Source: an uncultured Oscillospiraceae bacterium (GTDB lineage: Bacteria; Bacillota; Clostridia; Oscillospirales; Oscillospiraceae). Taken from it: a stretch of 64,000 bases of DNA. The stretch covers positions 62,001 to 126,000 of the forward strand of contig CAKTEQ010000001.1 of assembly GCA_934552825.1 (NCBI GenBank), given 5' to 3'. How positions within the stretch are numbered: position 1 is the first letter of the stretch; every line of letters begins with the position of its first letter. A program made the translations under genes and the position numbers. The notes beneath the pieces are model-generated. The model worked only from the letters and a program-made list of their open reading frames with translations, was not told where the DNA came from and searched no databases. Of the stretch, positions 1 to 9,500 are shown one piece after another.

Positions 1-521
1 GATGTCGTCTTGTCCACCAGCAGACGATAGAAGATCGTCGCGGCTTCCGCCCTTGTGAGGTTCCCATCGGGCTTGAAGGTTCCGTCAGGATAGCCCTGAA
101 TATAGGCGAAGTGGTCGTCGGTGATGAGGCTGAGATCCTCAGCGCCCGCTGTTACTGTGACATCGCTTGCGGGCATGGTGAAGGTGTATGTGGTGTCATT
201 CACCTTCGTGAGAGGGATCTTATTGCCGTTCTTATCAAGAACGATAATATCGTTGGGGTCTGTGCCGGGTACAACTGTCAGAGTGATCTTGGTGCCAGCG
301 GGGGCAGATGCTCTGTCAGACTTGACAGCGTCCTTCTGGCTGTCGGGGATGATTACTCTGTAAGAGGGAACGGTGTAGCCCGTGTCTCTCCCATCTGTCA
401 GCTCGCCGTCGCCTCTGCCGGGATCGTAAGGCGTGCCGTCAGCAAATACTGTGACCGAGAATGCCATCATCATGACCATGGCGAGGAGAATGGCAAGGAC
501 TCGTTTCATAACAGATTTCAT
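1..521 (-). CDS. SLH-domain surface protein, 3' end outside window
   Basis: The minus-strand frame opens at an ATG (519-521) and stays open to the window edge, so only the first 173 residues are seen. A signal peptide (MKSVMKRVLAILLAMVMMMA, then FSVTVFA) is followed by a short region of roughly 110 residues and then a canonical SLH motif, GYPDGTFKPDGNLTRAEAA, near residues 147-165. SLH domains bind pyruvylated secondary cell-wall polymers. A strong AAGGAGG site lies 7 bases ahead of the ATG. It follows the giant secreted gene in the same direction with a 63-base gap, so the two are probably cotranscribed. Further SLH repeats are expected beyond the edge. The family and signal peptide are clear; the ligand or partner is unknown. 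Confidence 0.9.
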   Translation of the reverse strand, partial: MKSVMKRVLAILLAMVMMMAFSVTVFADGTPYDPGRGDGELTDGRDTGYTVPSYRVIIPDSQKDAVKSDRASAPAGTKITLTVVPGTDPNDIIVLDKNGNKIPLTKVNDTTYTFTMPASDVTVTAGAEDLSLITDDHFAYIQGYPDGTFKPDGNLTRAEAATIFYRLLVDKTT

Positions 522-542
522 TGAAGTTCCTCCTTTTCACTG

Positions 543-572
543 CTCCCCCGGTCTGCCGGAGCAGACCGGGAG
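543..572 (-). other. Intercistronic hairpin between giant gene and SLH gene
   Basis: In minus-strand sense CTCCCGGTCTGC, a short loop, and GCAGACCGGGGGAG form a near-perfect GC-rich stem. It starts 12 bases after the stop of the giant gene and ends about 7 bases before the ribosome binding site of the SLH gene. No T-run follows, so it is more likely an mRNA stabiliser or processing element than a full terminator. Confidence 0.6.
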
Positions 573-584
573 TGCCATACTGTG

Positions 585-3500
585 TTAGTTGACGATGGTG
601 TAGTTATTCGCGATGGCGAACATGACGTACTTGCCGGCAGGCAGTCTGCTATATGTCGCCTTATAGGTGTTGCCGGAGACATATTCCATCTCAACTTCGC
701 GGACAGGCGTCTTGCCTGCGTAGTCTGCGTAACCCATCGTGCCGTCGTCAGCCTCGTCGCGGACATAGATTTTATATGTGACTGTGCCTGTGAGAGGACC
801 TGTGATAGCTGTCTCGTTGCCGGCGTCGTCGATGTTGTACATATAGACATAAGATGTTGTCTTGCCGAGGGCACTGTACTTTGCAATGACCTTTGTGAGC
901 TCTACATTCACGCTGACATCAATGCCTTCGCTCCAGTAGTTCAGGTTGCCGACTGTGACCTTAACGCTGAGTGTACCGTTGCCATTGTCTGTGACGGTAA
1001 TCTGGAGGTTTAGGTCCTTGATAGTGTGGTTGAGGAGCTTTGCAAGACCGCCCTCGCCGTTGTGTTCTGTGGCTATCAGGTTGGCCTCGATTATCTTGAG
1101 GAGCTTTGCCTCGTCAAGAGTGCCGTCATCCTTGTAGATATCCTTGCGGAAGATGTTGAGCTTTGTGAGACCGTCTCTCAGGACGAGGTCAACAGGTCTC
1201 TGATAGATGTTCTGGATGCCGTCCTTGTTCTCCACATTGTAGTTCTTGATGGAGAGCGTGGAATTCACCTTATAGTCAGCCTCTCTGCCTGTGATGTGTA
1301 CGTTCTGAGCGTCATACTTGACATTCGCGTCCTCGTCGATGTTGTGGTGATCGCCAATTTCGCACTCGTTGAGCCAAGCCAGAAGTGCGTTCAGGTCTGC
1401 CAGGGAGTCTCCCTCAACAAGGGCTGCCGCGAGGGCCGCCTCGTCGATACCCATTACCCAGTTGGGTTCGCCGTACATTCTCACGCTGTTCTGCTGGAAT
1501 GCCTTCGCTGTATCGAAGTCGAAGCCCTTTGCGTCGTAGTCGCCCTGAGGAATTACAGCGCCGTCCGTCATACCCTTGTTGCCGGGATATGCGCCGTTTG
1601 TCACGGTGATGGTCTTTGCTGTGACCTCAACGTCGGGAGCTGTCTGGTCTGTAACGTACTTCACGTTGTAGTTCTTCTCTTCGCGGCCTGCCACAAGGAT
1701 CTCGTAGCCGTTGTAAACGTCCAGGTTGTTATAGACATCCGCGTTGGAGACTGCCATACCGTCCGCTGTGAGTGCGGGCTCACCGGCAACAATATTGCCC
1801 TCGGTGTATGTGAGGCCTGTAACTGTTGTGCCGTAGACTGTTGCCGCCTCAACGGGTGTCACTGTGACCTCTCTGTCGTTCACTGTGAAGAGACCGCCGT
1901 ATGTCTCGGACTGGTAATAGGGGTTAGCCGCGTCGACTGTACCCGTTGTCACCTGAGTGCCGACCTCGCTGCGGGTCTCGTTGCCCTTCACGATCTCGTT
2001 GTCGTAGACGACGATATTGTCATCTGTGAAGAAGACTCTCGGTGTGATGCCGAGCATCATCTTGTCATATGTGTCCTCGTTGTAGACAACGTTGGACTCG
2101 GGTACGCTCACCATGACTTCCTGCTTTGCCACTGTCAGCTCGAAGGAAGTGGAGATGGCCGTTACGCCGATGCCTCTTGTGACTGTGATAGTTGTCGTAC
2201 CGACGCCAACTGTCTTCAGCCAGCCGGAAGTCGCGCTTGCGTCGCGCTCATCCGCCTTGTTAACGAACTTTGCAACGCTTTCGTTGGAGGAAGTCCATGT
2301 GATGAAGCTGGATGTGTTCGTGCCCATATCCGTCTTGCTGCCATATGTGTAGAGCTGGATGCGGTCGCCGTAGTAAGCGAGAGGCTTACCATCCCCGTCG
2401 ACACCGTAGCCCTTAATGACGAGTGTGGGATAAGGATCATTGTCTGTGGCTGTGAAGATACCTGCCGCCTGGTCGTTGCCGTGGTCAACGAGCGTCACAT
2501 CGTAGTTTGCCGCCAGGACGTCGTCCATGTAGACATATGTCTCGCCGACTGTTGTGTTGTCAATGTTCGTGTAATCCGCGAAGGTGAACTCGGGCTGGAT
2601 CTGAACGTCACGCAGGGATGTATCCTTTGCAACGCCGCCTGTTGCCAGGCCTGTGTAAGTCGCTGTCATCTTCGGGAATGCGCCGAATCTCTGACGCATG
2701 TAAGAATCTGCCGTGATCGTCAGCTCCTTCGGTGTAATGCCGAACCCGGCGGACGTCTCGAAGGCTGTGTAGTTCTCGGTCTCGTTCACGTGAGCAGTGA
2801 TGATATATGTACCCACGTTCTGAGGAGCCTGATATGCTACGCCGCCTGTCACGTCGCCTGCGTAGGAGTAGTAGACTTCACCGTTTTCGCTGCTTGTCAC
2901 TGTGGGGCTTGTATCCATCAGCGCGGAGTCATAAACTTTCTCCTGCCTGCCCAGAGTCAGTTCGATCTCGGGACGTGCCTTTGCGATGGTGTAGATACCG
3001 TAAGCTGTGTCTGTAACAGTGCCGTTAGTGACTGTCGCTTTGATCAGATAGCGGCCGGCGTTTCCGGGAACAGTCTCTGTCCATGCGCCGCCGTTGTAGT
3101 ACTCGACCTTAGCTGTGCCCTTTGTCGCGTCAGCCTTGGCGGGCTCGTTGCCCTCCTGGTTGTAAACGGTAGCTGTGTTGTAGATATCGATGAGTGCGCT
3201 TGCGGCGGACTTATCGACCGCGTTGATGACTTCATCGCCGGAGGTGACGTAGATCGTCTGGACCGCGCCGCCCTTGTAGTTGTCCTGCTCGGGTCTCGCG
3301 ATAACTGTGTACTTACCCATGCGGTTCAGAGCGTCAACTCTCTCCACGCCCTCACCGTTGTGGTAGTAGTAGATCACGTCATAGCCGCCCAGCTCGTCGC
3401 CGGCCTGGTCGATGAGGTAAACGTCATCAGCTGTAAGTGTGATGTCCTTACCTGTATACTTGTAGGTGTTCTCCGCGATAGCGCCCTTGACCTGATTGCG

Positions 3501-6500
3501 CTGGACCAGCAGCTTCTCAGAGTAGCCGTTATCAACGAAGTTGTAGTTGTGAGCATCGTCGCCGATGAGCTCAACATTTCTCACCTTGAGGTTCTGCTCG
3601 CCTGCGTTGACGTTGTCCACGTAGCCCTCGCCCACTGCAAGGATGCTGTCGCCGTTGATAACGCCGATGTCCTCGCGAGGCTGACCGTCGGAACCTGTCG
3701 CCGCGTCGTGGAGAATGATCTCCTGGATGTTGACGAACTCTTCGCCGTTGTATACCTTCACCTGAGCTGTCAGATCGTCAATGCTGACGTCACGCTTTGC
3801 GATTGTGAATGTACCCTCGACGGACTTCTCAGTCCAGTATGCGGATGCGGGCAGTGTCACTGTGTAGTGGTATACGCCTGCCTCGTTGGGCTCGACGATG
3901 CTGCCCTCGGCGTCTGTGTAGACGACCTTCCAGGATGCCTGTGCAGCCTCTTCGTATTCCCAGTGCATCTCGTCAATGTGGACGCTCACGCCCTGAGTCT
4001 TGCCGTTGTAAACTGTCTCCTCGTTGCCCACAACGATGTCATAATCATTGTCGCGGACGGTGAGGTATTCCTTATAGTACTGGGTGTTGTAGCCGTTGTT
4101 GGGCTTAGCCTCGACCTCAATCGCGTAGAAGCCGGGCTCGGATGCCAGCCAGTCGAACTCGACGTGACCATTCACGTTGGCTCTTGTGGCGACCTCTTCC
4201 GGGTCGTCCAGTCTCATCTCGCCGACTCTTACTGTCATCTCAGCGATGGGCGTTTCGCCCTGAGCGCCGGATGCGTAAGTGTGGATCGTGACTGTCTCGC
4301 CCTGAACCGCGCCTTCCCAGCCCTCGCCGTGCTTGCTTGTGTTCAGGTTCACGGTGAGTGTGGTCTGGCCGTTCTTCGCTGTGAGGATGTTGGAGTAATA
4401 AGTTCTTGCGCCGTCCTTGATATCAGCAGTACCCACGGTGCCCTGATCGATCTGCTGCCAGGACGCCTGGACAGGAGCCGTATCCTTGACATTGACTACC
4501 GCGCGGTAAGCTGTATTCTCAGCTACCTGGACTGTGCAGGACTCACCCTCGCCAACCTTCTGCCATGGCCACTCGCTGTTGATATCCTTGCCGCTCGCAT
4601 TCCAGGATGAGTAGTTCTCCACCTTCTGCCACTCGACTGTGTAATCCGTGCCGTACTGGAGCAGAGCCCAGTCGTCCACGCCGTTGCCGTAGTCCAGTGT
4701 GAACACGTCGCTGATGTTGAGCGTTACGCTCTCGTTCGCCGCGACTGCGTCCGCCAGGCTAGCGTCGCCCTCAACTGTGATGACGATACCGTTCTCTCTT
4801 GTGGGAGCAACGCTTGTCGCCACGTTCTGGACGTCCTCTTCCACGTGTACCGCGGAGGAGTAGATAGTGACGCTGCCGTTTGTCACACCGGCTGCCGCAA
4901 AGTCGTCAGCCCATGTGTCCGCCGCCGCGTCGTAGTTGCGGCTTGCGGCGTAGACCTTGTCGCCCTCGTAGACCGCTGTGATCTCGAGTTTGCGCATATC
5001 GTTCTCAGCCTCTGTGACAGGCAGCTCTGTTGTTGTGAAGGTGTAAACAGTCGTGCTGTCATTTGCGTTGAACGTGCCGTCTCTTGTCTCGCCGATCTCG
5101 ACCCATGTCGTATCGTTGAGATAGTAGAATGTTACCTTGCCTGTGGGATGTGTCTCAGCTGTATCGTCGTTCTCAACGCCCTTGACGGCCGCCTTGAGCT
5201 CGACCTCACCCAGCTGATACTGCTCGTCGGGTACTGCCGTTACAACGATCTCAACATCCTGCAGTGTACCGACGACTACATACTTGGAATAAGCGATGCT
5301 GCCGTCGTATACGCCCTTACCTGTCAGCTTGACGCGGAACTTGTCGCTCATCTTGCCCGCGTCCACTGTGTAAGCAGCGTTTGCGCTGTCGCCGTTTGCG
5401 TTCTCCTCGTTGGAGCCCGTCTTGTACAGCCACTGGATATCGTAGCTGCCTTCCACGACCATACGGCCGTCCATAGCGACGACGGAGTAATCCTCTGTTG
5501 TAAAGTCTGTCTTGAGTGTTAGCTCGAATCTCACGCCCGCGAGCAGCTCTGTGAGATCATCTGTGTATGTTGTCTCGCTGGCTGCGGCGCCGTTCACCTT
5601 GCCTTCAAGGCTGGACTTCACAACGGGAGTCATGAGCTGAGTGGACATGACGTATACAACGTCTGTCCTTTCAGTCTCAGGCATGTCGTACTTCGGATCT
5701 GCCGTCTTTCCGACGGATGCGCTCTCGGCATATGTCGCACCCTCCTTGTACACAGCGTAGATACGTACTGTGTTTGCCTCGGAGTTTGCGTCGCCTGCTG
5801 TGTAAGCAGGCATCACGTACTGCATTGCCGCCACGCCGTCAACGACCTGGACGCCGAGACCGTTCTCGTTGAGAAGCTCGTCGTTCACACCGTCAACATA
5901 GCGATAGAAGTAAACCTTGCCTGTGCTTACAGTGTTGTCTGTGCCCTCTTCAAAGACTTCCGCCTTCAGAGTGACTTCCTGATTCTCGTACTGAGCGAAG
6001 TGGTCAACCGCGAACACGTCTGTCTTACCGTTGATGAGGACGTCAGCCGCCTCTTCCACAGCACCGGTGATGACCAGCTCAGTTGCGGTCTTTGTGAGCT
6101 CTACCTTGCTTGTTGTTCTTGTCTCAAGGTAGTTCACGTACTGCAGCTCGCCCGCGGCATTAAGCTCGCGCTTGTAGTCAGCGTCGTACTTGACCGCCTT
6201 GTTGTAGTGGCTGAGTACTGTTGTGGCCTCCACGTTTGTGGGATAGACCTGAGCCTTGTAGCTGTAGTGGACGTACTCAGGCGTCACCTTGAGGGTGTTG
6301 CTCGTGTTGTCTGTCCAGTCTACCAGCTTCCAGTTGTCGGAGGCTGCGTCCGCGCTGTCGGCATAGAGCCATACGATGCGGTAATCTGTGTCCGCCGTGA
6401 GTGTCGCTGTGTCGTCATCCGCCGCGACGACTGCGGGGATCTCCAGATAATATGTGTGGCCTGCGCTCATCGCGGTGACCGTTGCTGTTGTCTTGTTGCC

Positions 6501-9500
6501 GTTCGCGTCTGCCTCGTATATAGTCAGCTCGTTGTTGGCAACGTCCGCTGTCTCAGTCCAGGCGATAGCCGTGGAGAGAACCTTGACCTCAGCGGGCTCC
6601 TCAGTGTAGCTGCCGAGGAAGTATGCGGAACCGCCGTAGATCGCGTAGAAGTAGATGTAAGGATTCTGGGCTGCATCAGGCAGTTCGAAGTTCACGCTTG
6701 CAACGCCGCTCTGGTCAACACCAGCAACGCCCATAGCTGTGAGCGCCTCGATGTTGGCGACTGTGACGTCCGCGGTAGCGAGCTTCGCGTTTGTCCAGTA
6801 GAACTTGACTGTGCCCTGGTTTGCCTCGTTGAGGGACGCTACGTCGTAAACCGTCGCTGTGATCGTGATAACGTCGCCCTCATAACCCTCTGTGACTGTG
6901 TCGAGAGTTATCTTTGTCCAATCCTTCAGATCCACATGGATGACAACATCCGCCTCGGGCATATTGAAGGAATAGACGCCCTCTGTCAGGTTGACGGGAA
7001 CTTCAACTGTCGCGCCGTCGTTGTCGTATGTGACGTAGACGTTGCGGACCTCGTTCTGCACGCCCTCGACCTCAAGAGCTTCAACTGTGAACTGAACGCC
7101 CTCGCCGGCCTTGAGTGTGCCCTCGCCCAGCGTGTAGCCATCGGGCTTGATGACTGTGACTTCCGCGCCGTTCATCTTGTAAGCTACACCGGCTTCGGTA
7201 GCCTTTGCTGTCTCTTCGATCTCAGCTGTGATGCTGTAATCCTTGGAGAGGTTCACGATGAAGGCTGTTGTGCCCTTCGCCATGACGAATGTCACTGTGT
7301 AAGTGTCTGTGCCCTCGTTGTGTGTGAGGGTATAGTCCAGAGCCTTCGCCTGGTTGTTCGAATCTGCGGAGTAGGCTTCCACGCCGTTGATGTGGTAGCC
7401 GTCCGCCAGAGTGAACTGGAAGTAGCCGTCGGCGCCCACGGGAACTGTACCCGTATATTGACCTGTCGTAGCGTCAATTGCGCCGAATGTATCGGATGTG
7501 CCGTTGTAGTTGTAGCCGCCGGAGAAGTTCTCCGCGCCTTCCTTGTCGTCAAATCTCACGATGAGAGTGGCGTTGGAGGCGCGCTTCACGTTCACAAGAA
7601 CGTTAGCCTCAGGCATCACGAAGGACACTGTTACCGTGCCGTCGTCGTTCTCTGTGACTGTGTAGTCGGGCAGGAGCGCCGTGTAAGCGCCGTTGTCGTT
7701 CGCGCCGCTGGTGTTGACTGTGATGCAGTCCTTATCCAGAGCGTTGCCCGCTGTGGGCGCAAATGTCACGGAGACGGCTGTGCCTGTCTCCACCTGGCCG
7801 GGAAGCCCAGCGGGTACTGTGGGCGCGACAAGCTCCGCTATATCAACGCCATCGACCTGCTCGATGGCGAAGGTCACGCCCTTAGCGTTGTCCCACTTGG
7901 CGTAGAAGACCTTGTCGCCTGTTGTGCCGGCGGGTATAGCCTCTGTTTTCACTTCGTCGGTGCCGTCAGCATTCTTGAAGTTGCTGATGGTGTACCAGCC
8001 GCCGAATGTGTAGCCGAAGCGTGTTACCTCTGTGGGCAGAGTGAGGGGTGTGCCCTCAACATTGTATATCTGCTCCGCAGCCACGTTCATAGCGCCGCCG
8101 TTGAGGACATATGTAATAGTATACTCAACAAGGCTCCAGTTTGCTGTGAGCACTATGCTCTCATCCACCTGGATCGTGTCGCCGGGCAGGACGATAACAG
8201 GTTCGGCAGCACCCGCCGGCAGGTATGTCCAGTAGGTGAAGTAGTAGCCCGCACGCTCGGGGATGTAGGAGCTTACTGTTACTGTGTCGCCCGCTGTGAC
8301 TGTCTGCTGTGCGGGTACGTTTGAAGCAGCGGGATCGTCATGGCCGTCGTCATAAGTGACTGTCAGCTTAGTGCCGACTCTCGCGATGGCGATAACCGTA
8401 TCCTCCACAACATGGTCGATGAGGTAGATGTATTCATCGCCGTTGATGCCGACGATGGGCAGTTCCCTGCCGTTGGCTGTAACGACCATTGCGCTGAGGT
8501 CGTAGCCCTCAGCAGCGGTCACTGTGACCGTGACGGTATCATTGTAATTCACCACAAGGCCGTTGCCCGCTTCCGCAGGGTTGAGAACATAGTCGTTCGC
8601 CTTGACCACAAAGCCGTCGCCAATGTTCTCCTTCAGAGTGACCTTGTAGGTGTTGGCAGTCCACTTTGCCGCGAAGCTCTTGTTGCCCACTGTACCTGCG
8701 GGGAGGTCGGGCGTGGCTTCCGTCGCTGTGACACCTGCCGTTACGGCGTACCAGCCGTTGAATGTGTAGCCGGCCTTTGTCACGTCTGTGGGCAGAGTGA
8801 CGGGGGTGCCGTATGTGTAGGACAGCACTTCACCTGTGTTGATGGTGCCGCCGTCCGCGTTGTAAGTAATATGGTATGTTGCGGGAACAACGCCGTAGAC
8901 CGCTATCTTCTGATCCTCGGTGATGTTCTCGATAGTGTAGGTGAACACTCTCGCGGCAGTTGTGTCAACGCCGGGCAGAGGCTCGGCAGGCGGGAGAGCC
9001 ACGCCGTTCGCGCTGACGACCATGGCGCTTGCGTCATAGCCCGCCGCCACCGTGATTGTGACTGTCGTCGTGCCGTTCTCGTTCACCACCGCGGGATCGG
9101 CTGTGCTTGTGAAGCCCATGCCCTGGTCGATCTTCACGTTATATGTGTTCTCGCCCCACTGAGCTGTGAGCACATAGCTGTTGTTCGCGCTTACCTCCAG
9201 CTGGGAGCCGGGCTGATACACTGTGCCGTTAGCAGCCTTCCATCCCTGGAATGTGTAGCCCGCTCTTACGGGCACGATGTTGGGTATCGTGTAGAGCCCC
9301 GCAAATTGGGAGATGTTGCCGGGCATGTTTGTTACCTCGCCCGCGCCGGCGCCGGACTCATATGTCACTGTACCGGGATTAGCCTGCCACACAGCATAGA
9401 GAGTGATGCTGATGTTGCCGCTGTATACATCGCCCGCATTATAAGCGACGTTGCCGTTGGCTGTGGTCGCCCAGCCTATCAGCTCGTAGCCCTGTCTGGT

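Noticed and set aside
1026..4610. Long open frame on the plus strand (1194 codons) opposite the giant gene, with others at 6000-8324 and 8340-9773
   Set aside because: It mirrors the giant protein's repeats, has an unlikely composition (very rich in Val, Cys, Asp), no ribosome binding site and no recognisable domain. Codon bias on the coding strand explains it.
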